Assembly: GCF_028683095.1 (NCBI RefSeq)
Contig: NZ_JAJUBC010000002.1
Coordinates: 1 to 64,000 of the forward strand
Origin: Enterovibrio gelatinilyticus
Lineage (GTDB): Bacteria; Pseudomonadota; Gammaproteobacteria; Enterobacterales; Vibrionaceae
Direction of reading: 5' to 3'
Length of the DNA: 64,000 bases
The notes beneath the pieces were generated by a model. It saw only the letters and a program-made list of their open reading frames with translations, was not told where the DNA came from and did no database searches. The position numbers and the translations under genes are program-made. Shown here piece by piece: positions 1 to 8,908 of this stretch; the stretch's first letter is position 1; every line of letters starts with the position of its first letter.

Positions 1-101
1 CTTTTTTCACGAAAAAACAAAGAAACAAACTCTTTCGATTGAATTTTAAACTTAACGCTTAAAAACAACACAAAACCACAAGCTTTACCCTCTATAAATG
101 G

Positions 102-130
102 AAAGAGGCTGTCTACAGCCTCTTTCTTTT
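102..130 (-). terminator. Terminator-like hairpin downstream of clpB
   Basis: A perfect 10-bp stem (102-111 with 116-125) closes a TCTA loop about 60 bases past the clpB stop. The T-rich tail is better on the + side (CTTTT after the stem) than on the clpB side, so it may act in both directions. The remaining bases from 1 to 100 are AT-rich and show no gene. Confidence 0.6.
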
Positions 131-183
131 CATAGAATTTCAGGTCAAAAAAACGTGTTTAGATATGCCAGTACTGGTGTTAA

Positions 184-2757
184 CTATTGAATAGCTTTGA
201 TCTGCTCATTTTCAACAACCAATTTCACAGGTTTGCCCGAAACCACTTCCCCCTTGAGGATTGCTTGTGCTAGTGGGTTTTCAACACTCTGTTGAATTGC
301 ACGTTTTAAAGGACGCGCACCATAAACAGGATCAAACCCAGCATTAGAGATAAAGCTCAATGCTTCATCACTAACCTCTAGCACCAAATCTCGTTCCGCC
401 ATGCGTTTCGCAAGATGCTGAAGCTGAACGCCTGCAATTTCCTTAATGTGCTCTTGGCCAAGAGGGTGGAACACCACCGCTTCATCAATACGGTTGATAA
501 ACTCAGGACGGAAATGCTTACTAACGACATCCATTACCATCACCTTGATTCCATCGTAATCCAACTCCCCAAAGTGTTCTTGAATGCGATCAGAGCCAAG
601 ATTCGATGTCATGATGACGACGGTATTGCGGAAATCGACTGTCCGTCCTTGACCATCAGTCAATCGCCCATCATCAAGTACCTGTAGAAGCAGGTTAAAC
701 ACATCAGGGTGTGCCTTTTCCACTTCATCAAGCAAAATAACTGAATAAGGACGACGACGAACCGCTTCAGTTAAGTACCCCCCTTCTTCATAACCAACGT
801 AACCAGGAGGGGCACCCACCAGCCTTGCGACAGAATGTTTCTCCATGAATTCCGACATATCGATACGCACCATGGCATCACTACTGTCGAACATGAACTC
901 CGCCAGAGATTTACATAGCTCTGTTTTACCTACACCAGTAGGGCCTAGAAACAGGAATGAACCAATGGGACGATTGGGATCTGCTAGCCCAGCTCGACTA
1001 CGACGAATCGCATTCGCAACAGAGTTAACAGCTTCCTCTTGGCCTTTAACACGACCATGAAGTTCATCTTCCATTTGAAGAAGTTTTTCTTTCTCACCTT
1101 CTAGCATCTTGGCAACAGGTATTCCTGTTTGACGAGATAGCACTTCGGCAATTTCAGCATCGGTGACGCGGTTTCTCAGCAAGGTCATTTCCTGCATTTC
1201 TGCTTGGCTAGCAAGATCTAGCTGCTTCTCCAATTCAGGGATACGACCATACTGAAGCTCTGACATACGATTAAGATCACCAGCACGACGAGCGATTTCG
1301 AGGTCCGTCCGCGCTTGCTCTAGGGCACTCTTTATATGTTGTGTGCCAGATAACGCTGCTTTTTCGGCATTCCAGACTTCATCAAGCTCTGCGTAATCAC
1401 GCTCTTTTTCATCAATTTCACTTTGTAGTGTTTCAAGACGTTTTTTACTTGCGTCGTCATTTTCTTTCGCCAACGCTTGCTGTTCTATCTTGAGCTGAAT
1501 AAGACGACGCTCTAAACGGTCTAATTGCTCTGGTTTTGAGTCAATTTGCATCCGGATGCTAGAAGCCGCTTCATCAATCAAATCGATGGCCTTATCCGGC
1601 AATTGGCGATCTGAAATATAGCGATGCGATAAACTTGCCGCAGCGACGATTGCAGGGTCAGTAATTTCAACCGCATGGTGAAGTTCATAGCGCTCTTTCA
1701 AACCACGCAATATCGCGACGGTATCTTCCACGCTTGGCTCATTCACCAAAACCTTTTGGAAACGACGCTCTAGTGCTGCATCTTTTTCTACATACTGACG
1801 ATATTCATCTAAGGTTGTTGCACCAACACAGTGTAACTCCCCTCGCGCAAGCGCAGGTTTAAGCATGTTGCCAGCATCCATTGCACCTTCTGCTTTGCCC
1901 GCGCCGACCATTGTGTGGATTTCGTCGATAAACAGAATGACGTTGCCTTCTTCTTTCGCAAGCTCGTTAAGAACCGACTTTAACCGCTCTTCGAATTCCC
2001 CACGGTATTTTGCGCCTGCAACCAACGACCCCATATCAAGGGAAAGTACACGCTTGCTCCGAAGTCCTTCAGGAACTTCACCATTAACAATACGCTGAGC
2101 CAACCCTTCTACGATGGCGGTTTTACCCACACCAGGCTCGCCAATAATGACTGGATTATTTTTGGTACGACGCTGAAGTACTTGAATGGTACGACGAATC
2201 TCTTCATCACGTCCGATGACAGGATCCAATTTGCCTTGCTCTGCTTTTTCAGTCAGATCAACCGTGAACTTTTCTAATGCTTGGCGAGACTCTTCGGCAT
2301 TGGGATCGTCAATAGACTGCCCACCACGGACTTTGTCTATTGCTGCTTCAACCTTTTTGGTGGTCAAACCTAGGCTACGTAGCAACTCACCGAGTGCGCC
2401 TTTTTCTTCAACGGCAGAGAGAATGAATAATTCGGAAGAAATGAATTTGTCTTTACGCTTTTGCGACAATTTATCGCACATGTTGAATAGCATTCCCATG
2501 CCATGGGAAAGCTGAACATCACCACCCGTGCCTGTGACTTTGGGTAATTTATCCAGTAATTCGCTAAGACTTGAACGTAGCTGAGTGACATCAACATTAA
2601 GCAGAGTCATAAGAGGTCGGATGGTACTGCTGTCCTGATTGAGGAGAGACACCATCAAGTGAACGGGTTCGATATATTGATTATCTCGCCCTAAAGCCAA
2701 TGACTGAGCGTCCGAAATGGCCAATTGGAATTTGCTGGTAAATCGGTCAAGGCGCAT
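184..2757 (-). CDS. clpB: ATP-dependent disaggregase ClpB (Hsp104 family)
   Basis: Cytoplasmic AAA+ chaperone that threads aggregated proteins through a hexameric ring, working with DnaK/DnaJ/GrpE. The 857-residue protein has the full family length. A Clp N-terminal domain lies at about 1-145, and the first AAA+ domain has Walker A GEPGVGKT at 206-213. A coiled-coil middle domain follows at about 400-530 (EKERDYAEL and similar charged heptads). The second AAA+ domain has Walker A GPTGVGKT near 605. The ATG is preceded by a strong GAGGAGGGG ribosome site. A sigma-32 type promoter sits just upstream, matching the heat-shock control known for clpB. The gene lies downstream of pgeF and rluD on the same strand but has its own promoter. 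Confidence 0.98.
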   Translation of the reverse strand: MRLDRFTSKFQLAISDAQSLALGRDNQYIEPVHLMVSLLNQDSSTIRPLMTLLNVDVTQLRSSLSELLDKLPKVTGTGGDVQLSHGMGMLFNMCDKLSQKRKDKFISSELFILSAVEEKGALGELLRSLGLTTKKVEAAIDKVRGGQSIDDPNAEESRQALEKFTVDLTEKAEQGKLDPVIGRDEEIRRTIQVLQRRTKNNPVIIGEPGVGKTAIVEGLAQRIVNGEVPEGLRSKRVLSLDMGSLVAGAKYRGEFEERLKSVLNELAKEEGNVILFIDEIHTMVGAGKAEGAMDAGNMLKPALARGELHCVGATTLDEYRQYVEKDAALERRFQKVLVNEPSVEDTVAILRGLKERYELHHAVEITDPAIVAAASLSHRYISDRQLPDKAIDLIDEAASSIRMQIDSKPEQLDRLERRLIQLKIEQQALAKENDDASKKRLETLQSEIDEKERDYAELDEVWNAEKAALSGTQHIKSALEQARTDLEIARRAGDLNRMSELQYGRIPELEKQLDLASQAEMQEMTLLRNRVTDAEIAEVLSRQTGIPVAKMLEGEKEKLLQMEDELHGRVKGQEEAVNSVANAIRRSRAGLADPNRPIGSFLFLGPTGVGKTELCKSLAEFMFDSSDAMVRIDMSEFMEKHSVARLVGAPPGYVGYEEGGYLTEAVRRRPYSVILLDEVEKAHPDVFNLLLQVLDDGRLTDGQGRTVDFRNTVVIMTSNLGSDRIQEHFGELDYDGIKVMVMDVVSKHFRPEFINRIDEAVVFHPLGQEHIKEIAGVQLQHLAKRMAERDLVLEVSDEALSFISNAGFDPVYGARPLKRAIQQSVENPLAQAILKGEVVSGKPVKLVVENEQIKAIQ

Positions 2758-2795
2758 AGCCCCTCCTCTAATTCTTTCGTTATTTGCTTAACGAA

Positions 2796-2824
2796 AAATG
2801 GGAGCTAGCGTGACCGATTTCAAG
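2796..2824 (-). promoter_or_regulatory. Sigma-32 (heat-shock) promoter of clpB
   Basis: Read on the minus strand, CTTGAAA (2818-2824) and TCCCATTT (2796-2803) are separated by 14 bases. This is very close to the RpoH consensus CTTGAAA-N11-16-CCCCATNT. It sits about 40 bases upstream of the clpB ATG and overlaps the end of the pgeF-clpB spacer. Confidence 0.8.
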
Positions 2825-3583
2825 CTATTTGGTGAATTTATTATCACCTGATTCAGAAATCATCCAAATACAACTAGCTTGACGTCCTGTACGACTTTCT
2901 CGTCGATAGGAATAAAAACGTTCAGGCTCAGATACCGTACAGTATGTTCCACCATACACTTCTGACACTCCCGCCAGTGCAAGACGACGTTTGGCTAGCA
3001 AGTAGATGTCGGCAAGCCAACGATCATTGTGCGGTTTGAAGGCAATTTCAGACCCTGGGTCGACTGCCATAAACTGCTCTCTAACCTCACTACCTACTTC
3101 AAATTCGTCAGCACCAATAGCAGGACCAAGCCACGCCATCACATTTTTAGGGTCGGAGAAATTGGTTAACGTTTCCTCTAGGACGCCGTTAACCAAACCA
3201 CGCCAACCAGCATGAGCCGCCGCCACTTCTGTGCCATCTTTGTTGCAAAATAGGACAGGGAGGCAGTCAGCTGTCATCACGACACATACTTGCCCTTGCT
3301 CTGCGCTAAATGACGCATCGGCATCAGGAACACGATGAGTCTCACTCAAAGGTAGAGTGACGACATTCGTACCATGCACTTGATTAAGCCAACTCGGTGC
3401 GGATGGCATACACATGACATCCGCTAATCGAACGCGATTGCTAATAACATCACCGATGTCATCGTCAACATGTGTGCCCAAGTTCATGCTATCAAAAGGT
3501 TGGCGGCTCACGCCGCCTGTACGTGTCGTACTTACCGCTTTGATCCAAGATGGTACTGGCCAGTCCGGCGTGATCCAATCCAT
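2825..3583 (-). CDS. pgeF: Peptidoglycan editing factor PgeF (YfiH, laccase-domain family)
   Basis: Member of the YfiH/LACC1 family. In E. coli it is linked to removal of misincorporated L-Ser from peptidoglycan precursors, and family members also show purine nucleoside phosphorylase or deaminase activity. At 252 residues it has the usual length. The metal-binding residues are visible: His70 in QVHG, Cys107 in TADCLPV and His124 in AAHAGWRG. The ATG lies two bases after the rluD stop, so the two genes are co-transcribed and probably translationally coupled. This rluD-pgeF-clpB order is conserved in enterics and vibrios. No signal peptide is seen, so it acts in the cytoplasm. Confidence 0.95.
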   Translation of the reverse strand: MDWITPDWPVPSWIKAVSTTRTGGVSRQPFDSMNLGTHVDDDIGDVISNRVRLADVMCMPSAPSWLNQVHGTNVVTLPLSETHRVPDADASFSAEQGQVCVVMTADCLPVLFCNKDGTEVAAAHAGWRGLVNGVLEETLTNFSDPKNVMAWLGPAIGADEFEVGSEVREQFMAVDPGSEIAFKPHNDRWLADIYLLAKRRLALAGVSEVYGGTYCTVSEPERFYSYRRESRTGRQASCIWMISESGDNKFTK

Positions 3584-3585
3584 GG

Positions 3586-4563
3586 TTAGTAGTTCAAGTC
3601 CTCAAACTCTTTCGCATCTGCGCGAAGCACTTCCGTCAAGTTCACCATGTCATCAGGAATAGGCGCATGCCATTCCATCACTTCTTTGGTTGTTGGATGC
3701 TCAATACGCAGCATCGCCGCATGTAGCGCCTGACGATCGAAAGCGCGAAGCGTCTTGATCAGCGTCTCACCCGCCTTACTTGGAGGACGAGGGCGACCGC
3801 CATACAGATGATCACCAATAAGAGGGTGATTCAAATACGCCATATGAACACGGATTTGGTGTGTACGACCGGTTTCCAAACGCACACGTAAACGCGTATG
3901 TGCACGGAAATGCTCGACAACACGGTAGTGTGTGATTGCCGGCTTGCCTAACTCTTGAACCGCCATCTGAGTGCGCTTCGTCGAGTGACGACCAATTGAT
4001 TTCTCAATCGTGCCACCACCTGTCATCTTACCCATCGCAATAGCTTCATATTCACGAGTGAACTTTTTACGCTTTTGCAATGCGCGAACAAGTCGTGTTT
4101 GCGTCGGTACGTTCTTCGCCACAACCATTAAACCGGTCGTGTCTTTATCTAGGCGGTGAACAATACCTGCACGAGGAACCTCAGCGATTTGAGGGTAAAT
4201 GTGCAACAAGCCATTCAAGACGGTCCCATCAGGACAACCAGCGCCCGGGTGAACAACCAATCCACGTTGTTTGTTGATCACAAAGATATCGTCGTCTTCG
4301 TAAACGATATTAAGCGGGATATCCTGCGCTTCCCAACGCACCTCATCTTCAATCTCAGCTTGAACCGTGATGGATTCGCCACCCATCATTTTCAAACGAG
4401 GTTTATTGACCATTTCGCCATCGACAGTCACTTTGTCTGCAAGAATCCATTCTTTGATGCGTGATCGGGAATAATCAGGGAACAACTCAGCGATCGCCTG
4501 ATCAAGACGCTGCCCTAGTTGATTCTCATTAACTGTACTGTTTAACTCTAAGTGCTGTGCCAT
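3586..4563 (-). CDS. rluD: 23S rRNA pseudouridine(1911/1915/1917) synthase RluD
   Basis: Makes the three pseudouridines in helix 69 of 23S rRNA during 50S maturation. An S4 RNA-binding domain (about 18-80) precedes the RluA-type catalytic domain, with HRLDKDT at 136-142 and catalytic Asp139. I place the start at the ATG beginning MAQHLEL (325 residues), which aligns with the E. coli start. A farther upstream ATG at 4599 would add 12 residues, but it has no ribosome site and lies inside a palindromic element, so it is unlikely. The gene is first in a set with pgeF and diverges from bamD, the usual arrangement. Confidence 0.97.
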   Translation of the reverse strand: MAQHLELNSTVNENQLGQRLDQAIAELFPDYSRSRIKEWILADKVTVDGEMVNKPRLKMMGGESITVQAEIEDEVRWEAQDIPLNIVYEDDDIFVINKQRGLVVHPGAGCPDGTVLNGLLHIYPQIAEVPRAGIVHRLDKDTTGLMVVAKNVPTQTRLVRALQKRKKFTREYEAIAMGKMTGGGTIEKSIGRHSTKRTQMAVQELGKPAITHYRVVEHFRAHTRLRVRLETGRTHQIRVHMAYLNHPLIGDHLYGGRPRPPSKAGETLIKTLRAFDRQALHAAMLRIEHPTTKEVMEWHAPIPDDMVNLTEVLRADAKEFEDLNY

Positions 4564-4590
4564 AACGAACTTTTTGATTCTCAATGAGAC

Positions 4591-4650
4591 TAATACCATA
4601 TTGCGCGATTTTCAGCCCTAGGGCTTGGTCACGTTTACTTGTTGGTATTA
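4591..4650. repeat. Nested palindromic intergenic element between rluD and bamD
   Basis: A perfect 8-bp inverted repeat, TAATACCA (4591-4598) and TGGTATTA (4643-4650), encloses 44 bp with a second perfect palindrome, AGCCCTAGGGCT (4614-4625), at its centre. It contains no gene. The shape resembles small palindromic intergenic units seen in vibrio chromosomes, but family membership is inference. Confidence 0.5.
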
Positions 4651-4687
4651 TATCTGGCCGATGGGTAGAATAACCTCTATCGCGCCA

Positions 4688-4716
4688 TTGTAGCTTTTTG
4701 CGGCTGACTCCGTAAT
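4688..4716 (+). promoter_or_regulatory. Possible sigma-70 promoter of bamD
   Basis: TTGTAG (4688-4693) and CGTAAT (4711-4716) are spaced by 17 bp and lie 44 bp upstream of the bamD ATG. Each box matches the consensus at four of six positions, so this is a reasonable but unproven assignment. Confidence 0.4.
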
Positions 4717-4759
4717 GGCAAAGGTTGAAAAATATTCTTTCAAGGAAGCACACGTAGTA

Positions 4760-5491
4760 ATGAAACGCCTTACTCTATCTTCACTACTTGCCATTTCCGT
4801 GCTGGCTGGATGTTCAAGCACAGATGAAGTTGTCCCAGATGTTCCGCCTGCAGACCTCTATCAAGAAGCGCAGGTTTCTCTGAACCAAGGCAGCTGGACA
4901 AACGCTATTCAGAAACTGGAAGCATTAGATTCTCGCTATCCATTTGGTGCTTACTCAGAACAAGTGCAACTTGATCTCATCTATGCATACTACAAAAATG
5001 ATGATCTAGCCTTGGGCGAAGCCACCATTGACCGCTTCATGCGAATGAACCCTGGTCACCAAGAAATGGATTGGGTTTTGTATATGCGTGGTTTGACGAA
5101 CATGGCGCAAGACAGAAGCTTTATTCATGATGTCATGAGCATAAACAGAAGTGACCGTGACCCTGAGCCTGTTCGTCGCGCTTTTGTTGATTTTCGCCGC
5201 TTATTAGATCGCTACCCGAACAGTGAATACGCCGCCGATGCGAAAAAGCGACTTATTTCACTCAAAAATCGTTTAGCCGATTATGAGTTAGCTACCGCCG
5301 ACTTCTATGTCCGTCGCGAAGCATGGATTGCCGTCATCAACCGATGCCAGCAGATCCAACGTGATTATCCTGACACGGAAGCAGCAAAGAAATCACTGCC
5401 ATTGATGCTGAAAGCCTATGAAGAACTTAATCTTGATGAGCCAGCCAAGCGCACACGTGAACTGATGCAATTGAATAACGTTAACGTCTAA
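4760..5491 (+). CDS. bamD: Outer membrane assembly lipoprotein BamD (YfiO)
   Basis: Essential lipoprotein of the BAM complex that inserts beta-barrel proteins into the outer membrane with BamA. The ATG giving MKRLTLSSLL is chosen because it starts a typical lipoprotein signal with lipobox LAGC and Cys18. An in-frame ATG at 4715 would place 15 charged residues before it. The mature part (243 residues in all) is tetratricopeptide-like, with repeated helical pairs such as YQEAQVSLNQG and FRRLLDRYPNSEYA. It diverges from rluD and ends before a strong terminator. Confidence 0.97.
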   Translation: MKRLTLSSLLAISVLAGCSSTDEVVPDVPPADLYQEAQVSLNQGSWTNAIQKLEALDSRYPFGAYSEQVQLDLIYAYYKNDDLALGEATIDRFMRMNPGHQEMDWVLYMRGLTNMAQDRSFIHDVMSINRSDRDPEPVRRAFVDFRRLLDRYPNSEYAADAKKRLISLKNRLADYELATADFYVRREAWIAVINRCQQIQRDYPDTEAAKKSLPLMLKAYEELNLDEPAKRTRELMQLNNVNV

Positions 5492-5520
5492 ATCGCGAAA
5501 TCCAAGACAAATTCAAAACG

Positions 5521-5547
5521 AAAAAAGCAGCCAATGGCTGCTTTTTT
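5521..5547 (+). terminator. Rho-independent terminator of bamD
   Basis: AAAAAAGCAGCC and its exact complement flank an AAT loop and end in six T residues. It lies 30 bases after the bamD stop. Between it and the raiA promoter (about 5548-5800) I see no gene or clear signal. Confidence 0.9.
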
Positions 5548-5800
5548 AATTGATTCGATATTAGGACTTTGTGTTACATCGACACGAATGGCGTTAAAAC
5601 GAGCAATCTCGCATGGCTAATAATTCGCCACAAGGTTATTTGGCACGAATAAAAGCCCTAACATTGGATGTTTGTTAGCGACCTAATCTCTTCATCTTGC
5701 ATCATGTGCAATCCGTTCTTCAAGTACTTTCTGGTACTTTTCAATCAGAGTTAAACACATGATCACAATTCATTTGATGCGCCAACTTTCGCTCAATAAG

Positions 5801-5842
5801 AGTGATTTAGATCACATTAATTCTTTCTGAGAAACGTAATCT
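5801..5842 (+). promoter_or_regulatory. CRP-type site and promoter of raiA
   Basis: AGTGATTTAGATCACA (5801-5816) is close to the CRP consensus TGTGA-N6-TCACA, with a near-perfect GTGAT/ATCAC dyad. A candidate -10, TAATCT (5837-5842), would put transcription start near 5850. The site would then be centred at about -41.5, the class II activator position. The start site is inferred from spacing only. Confidence 0.6.
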
Positions 5843-5884
5843 GAAAGTGAGCCCAGCAAAGGGCAAGCAAAAGAGGAAAGACCT

Positions 5885-6223
5885 ATGAGAGTAGAAGTTA
5901 CTGGTAAAAACATCGACGTTACTGCAGCTATCCGTGAACGAATCACGTCTCGTTTTGAAAAGCTGGAAAAATGGCAAGTCTCTCTCATTAATCCTCATGC
6001 TGTGATCAGTGAAGAACCAGGAAACAAATTCAAAGTAGAAGCTGGTGTGTCCGTACCAGGAACCAAATTGGTTGCTTCCGCAGAGCATGATGATATGTAT
6101 GCCGCCATCAATGAAGTTGGCCAGAAACTCGAGAAACAACTCAACAAGCAAGCTCACAAAGGTGAAGCACGTCGAGCAAGTCATATCGACGTACCAGAAG
6201 ACGAAGAGTCAGAAGTTGTTTAA
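5885..6223 (+). CDS. raiA: Ribosome-associated inhibitor RaiA (YfiA, HPF family)
   Basis: Binds the 30S subunit in the decoding region and inactivates 70S ribosomes in stationary phase or cold stress, limiting dimer formation. At 112 residues it is the short HPF/RaiA form, with the N-terminal ribosome-binding fold (MRVEVTGKNIDVTAAIRERI) and an acidic C-terminal tail (DEESEVV). It lacks the long dimerisation domain of long HPF. AGAGGAAAG gives a clear ribosome site. The CRP-type box upstream suggests induction when carbon is limiting. It sits between bamD and pheA, as in E. coli and vibrios. Confidence 0.96.
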   Translation: MRVEVTGKNIDVTAAIRERITSRFEKLEKWQVSLINPHAVISEEPGNKFKVEAGVSVPGTKLVASAEHDDMYAAINEVGQKLEKQLNKQAHKGEARRASHIDVPEDEESEVV

Positions 6224-6243
6224 AACGTATTGAGGATTAAAAA

Positions 6244-6273
6244 GAATCAGCCCCGCTCATGCGGGGCTGATTC
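6244..6273 (+). terminator. Terminator of raiA
   Basis: A perfect 13-bp GC-rich stem (6244-6256 with 6261-6273) with a TCAT loop follows the raiA stop by 20 bases. The T tract is weak (TTCGTCTT). Confidence 0.75.
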
Positions 6274-6276
6274 GTC

Positions 6277-6305
6277 TTGACATGGCACCGTCCGCCCAAT
6301 AAGGT
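6277..6305 (+). promoter_or_regulatory. Sigma-70 promoter of the pheA leader
   Basis: A perfect -35 TTGACA (6277-6282) and TAAGGT (6300-6305) are spaced by 17 bp. Transcription would start near 6312 and yield a leader of about 190 bases carrying the attenuator. The -35 box begins a few bases after the raiA terminator stem. Confidence 0.65.
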
Positions 6306-6338
6306 TGAACAATATTACGCCAACTCAAATCTTTATCG

Positions 6339-6392
6339 ATGACTCTGACAACATTGCTTTTCTCTCGCTTTTTTACCCTCACCTTATAGGTT
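6339..6392 (+). CDS. pheL: Candidate pheA leader peptide
   Basis: A 17-codon reading frame, MTLTTLLFSLFYPHLIG, begins about 27 bases after the predicted start of transcription. It ends inside the first arm of the attenuator. Its position is right for a leader peptide, and it holds two Phe codons and one Tyr codon just before the pause hairpin. It has fewer Phe codons than E. coli PheL, and no Shine-Dalgarno sequence is visible. The call therefore rests mainly on its place relative to the RNA structures. Confidence 0.5.
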
Positions 6393-6459
6393 GAGGCTTA
6401 GGGCGAATCTCGATAACGACAGAATCCTAAAGCCTCCCTCAACCCAGGGAGGCTTTTTT
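6375..6459 (+). promoter_or_regulatory. pheA transcription attenuator
   Basis: Three mutually exclusive structures are visible. A 1:2 hairpin lies at 6375-6394 (CCTCACCTTATAGGTTGAGG). An antiterminator pairs GGTTGAGGCTTAGG (6387-6400) with CCTAAAG...CTCAACC (6426-6444). A terminator pairs AAGCCTCCCT (6430-6439) with AGGGAGGCTT (6446-6455), followed by six Ts. This is the classic layout of amino-acid biosynthetic attenuators and precedes pheA by 41 bases. Confidence 0.88.
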
Positions 6460-6500
6460 ATAGCAGTCAGGGTCAGACAAAGACACAGCAGGAACAGGGA

Positions 6501-7670
6501 ATGAACAAACCAAATATGTCACTGGATGAAATCCGAGAAAATGTCAGCCGAATTGATCAGCAGTTGCTGACACTTCTTGCTGACCGCCGTAAGCTCAGTC
6601 TGGAAGTGGCCAAAAGCAAAATTCAGACCCAAAAGCCTGTGCGCGACATAGAGCGAGAACAAGTTCTGCTGGAGAAATTGGTTGCTGACGGAAGCGCTCA
6701 CGATCTTGATCCACAATATGTCACAAAAATATTTCACGACATCATTGAAGATTCGGTGCTTTATCAACAAGCATTCTTACAGCGTTTAGCAAACCCAGAC
6801 AACGAACAGCCTTTGGCAAGAGTGTCCTTTCTTGGCGGAAAAGGCTCTTACTCCAATCTTGCCGCGCGCAACTTTTTCGCTCGCAAGCACACCAAGCTTG
6901 CCGAGATTCAATGCCCGAATTTTAAAGAAGTCATCGAGGTTGTCGAAAACGGCAACGCCGATTACGGTGTGCTTCCCATCGAAAACACCAGTTCAGGCTC
7001 AATCAATGATGTCTACGACCAGTTACAGCACACACGCCTATCTATCGTGGGCGAAATCACTCAACCTATTGAGCACTGCTTATTAACGTCAGTGGATACC
7101 GATGTAGATAAAATTGAAGTGCTCTACTCACACCCTCAACCGCATCAACAATGCAGCGAGTTTCTCCGCTCACTCGGAGACATCAAGCAGGAGTATTGCT
7201 CCAGCACTGCCGAAGCAATGAAACTCGTCGCGGAAATGAACAGCCCAACAGTGGCTGCAATAGGTAATGCCAACAGCGGTGAATTCTATGGCCTTAAACC
7301 TTTAAAATTTGGTATTGCTAACCAGCAAGAAAACCACACGCGCTTTATTGTCGTAGCACGTAAACCTATCGATGTAACAGCGCTGATCCCAGCGAAAACG
7401 ACATTTATTATGTCAACAGGACAAACTGCGGGCTCATTGGTAGAGTGTTTACTCGTTCTGAAAAACAACGGCATCAACATGACGAAACTAGAATCTCGCC
7501 CTGTGCTAGGTAACCCTTGGGAAGAGATGTTCTATGTCGATGTCGAAGGTAATCTGCGTACCGACGTAATGAAAGAAACACTAGAGGAATTAACCAAGCT
7601 AACTCGCTATATCAAAGTACTTGGTTCTTACCCTATCGAAAACGTCGCCCCATGCGAGATTGATGTGTAA
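6501..7670 (+). CDS. pheA: Bifunctional chorismate mutase/prephenate dehydratase (P-protein)
   Basis: Converts chorismate to prephenate and then to phenylpyruvate, the branch to phenylalanine. The 389 residues hold an AroQ-type chorismate mutase (about 1-95), a prephenate dehydratase domain (about 104-285) with TRF at 280-282 containing the catalytic Thr, and a C-terminal ACT domain. The ACT domain carries the ESRP motif (331-334) that binds Phe for feedback inhibition. The ATG follows AGGAACAGGGA. Expression is controlled by the attenuator just upstream. It converges on tyrA, and both share a terminator. Confidence 0.98.
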   Translation: MNKPNMSLDEIRENVSRIDQQLLTLLADRRKLSLEVAKSKIQTQKPVRDIEREQVLLEKLVADGSAHDLDPQYVTKIFHDIIEDSVLYQQAFLQRLANPDNEQPLARVSFLGGKGSYSNLAARNFFARKHTKLAEIQCPNFKEVIEVVENGNADYGVLPIENTSSGSINDVYDQLQHTRLSIVGEITQPIEHCLLTSVDTDVDKIEVLYSHPQPHQQCSEFLRSLGDIKQEYCSSTAEAMKLVAEMNSPTVAAIGNANSGEFYGLKPLKFGIANQQENHTRFIVVARKPIDVTALIPAKTTFIMSTGQTAGSLVECLLVLKNNGINMTKLESRPVLGNPWEEMFYVDVEGNLRTDVMKETLEELTKLTRYIKVLGSYPIENVAPCEIDV

Positions 7671-7698
7671 TACACGTCTGAGCCAAAGCAACGCGATC

Positions 7699-7726
7699 AA
7701 AAAAGGAGCCGATGGGCTCCTTTTTC
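7699..7726. terminator. Bidirectional terminator between pheA and tyrA
   Basis: AAAAAGGAGCC and GGCTCCTTTTT flank a GATG loop. A and T runs on both sides let it serve both converging genes. Confidence 0.9.
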
Positions 7727-7778
7727 TATTTTTGGACTAAACACATTGTACTTCTAGGTATGGATACCCAAATCACAC

Positions 7779-8903
7779 TCAACGATGTGCAGTATCGTTA
7801 GCCTGTCGCAAGAGTGTTTGGCTCTCTTTCAAAAAGCGCGGTGCAAACTCACCAAACCAACCATCAACTTGATTGAAGGCCGTGATAAAACCTTCTTTGT
7901 CTTGCTTATCAAGTAATTCAATCGCTTCGCCAAAGCGAGCATGGAAACGTTTTATCATGTCAATATTCTGTGTAGAAGACATAATAATATCTGCGTATAG
8001 CTGTGCGTCTTGTGCAAACAGTCGGCCGACCATTGCCAACTCTAGGCGATAAATCGGCGAACTGAGTGCCGTTAGCTGAGACAAGTTCGGGTTTTCTTCT
8101 GCCAAATGCAGACCGTAAACAAACGAAGTAAAGTGACGCAGTGCTTGAATCAATGTCATGCCTTGGTCATGTTCAATCGCACTGATGCGATGCAAGCTTG
8201 CACCCCAAATTCTGAATTGCTCAAGAAGCCATTGGTAGGATTCTGGGTTACGCCCATCACAATACACGATCACCTGCTTAGCAAGGCTCGCAATATCAGG
8301 CCCAAACATTGGGTGCAAACCAACAACAGGGCCTTTGTGTGACTCCAACATCGCCTGCAAGGGCTCACTCTTGATAGAGGTAAGGTCTGCAAGAATACAA
8401 TCGTCTGGTAAGTTGCTTAGCTGGCGAATAACAGAATCAGTGCGGTGAATAGGAACGGTGACAACCACCATCCCTGCATCTGAAAGTATCGCATTTGCGT
8501 TATCCCAATCTTGGCTACCAAGAATTTTCACCTCGTAGCCAGAAAGACGGAATAGCTTTGCGAACAATTTACCGAGTTGCCCTTTACCACCCACGATAAC
8601 GATAGGACGCAGCTCTGGGTTCAAACACTTAAAACCCGAGTCATTTTCGCTCGCGTAAGATTCACGCATCGTGCGGCGAAGGATATCTTCAATCAAGTCA
8701 GGTGGAATACCCTTCGATTCAGCTTCTTGGCGACGAGAGGCCAACATCGCTGCCTCACGGTCAGGGGCATAAATGGGTAAGCCATGACGACTTTTCACTT
8801 CACCAACTTCTGATACCAACGCAAGACGTCGCGCTAGCAGTTCCACCATTTGTTTATCGACTTCATCAATCTGATCCCGAAGCAGGGACAACTCTGCAAC
8901 CAT
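7779..8903 (-). CDS. tyrA: Bifunctional chorismate mutase/prephenate dehydrogenase (T-protein)
   Basis: Makes 4-hydroxyphenylpyruvate from chorismate through prephenate, the tyrosine branch, using NAD+. An AroQ-type mutase domain (about 1-90) is fused to a dehydrogenase with the nucleotide motif GGKGQLG (105-111) and catalytic His197 in GLHPMFG. The length of 374 matches E. coli TyrA (373). Its start lies five bases after the aroF stop, forming the aroF-tyrA operon. That operon is expected to be repressed by TyrR with tyrosine, and a TyrR box is visible upstream of aroF. Confidence 0.98.
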   Translation of the reverse strand: MVAELSLLRDQIDEVDKQMVELLARRLALVSEVGEVKSRHGLPIYAPDREAAMLASRRQEAESKGIPPDLIEDILRRTMRESYASENDSGFKCLNPELRPIVIVGGKGQLGKLFAKLFRLSGYEVKILGSQDWDNANAILSDAGMVVVTVPIHRTDSVIRQLSNLPDDCILADLTSIKSEPLQAMLESHKGPVVGLHPMFGPDIASLAKQVIVYCDGRNPESYQWLLEQFRIWGASLHRISAIEHDQGMTLIQALRHFTSFVYGLHLAEENPNLSQLTALSSPIYRLELAMVGRLFAQDAQLYADIIMSSTQNIDMIKRFHARFGEAIELLDKQDKEGFITAFNQVDGWFGEFAPRFLKESQTLLRQANDTAHR

Positions 8904-8908
8904 GAGGC

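Noticed and set aside
1-100. Possible promoter region of an rRNA operon beyond the left edge
   Set aside because: In E. coli an rRNA operon follows clpB, and the stretch is AT-rich, but no rRNA sequence or convincing promoter is inside the window.
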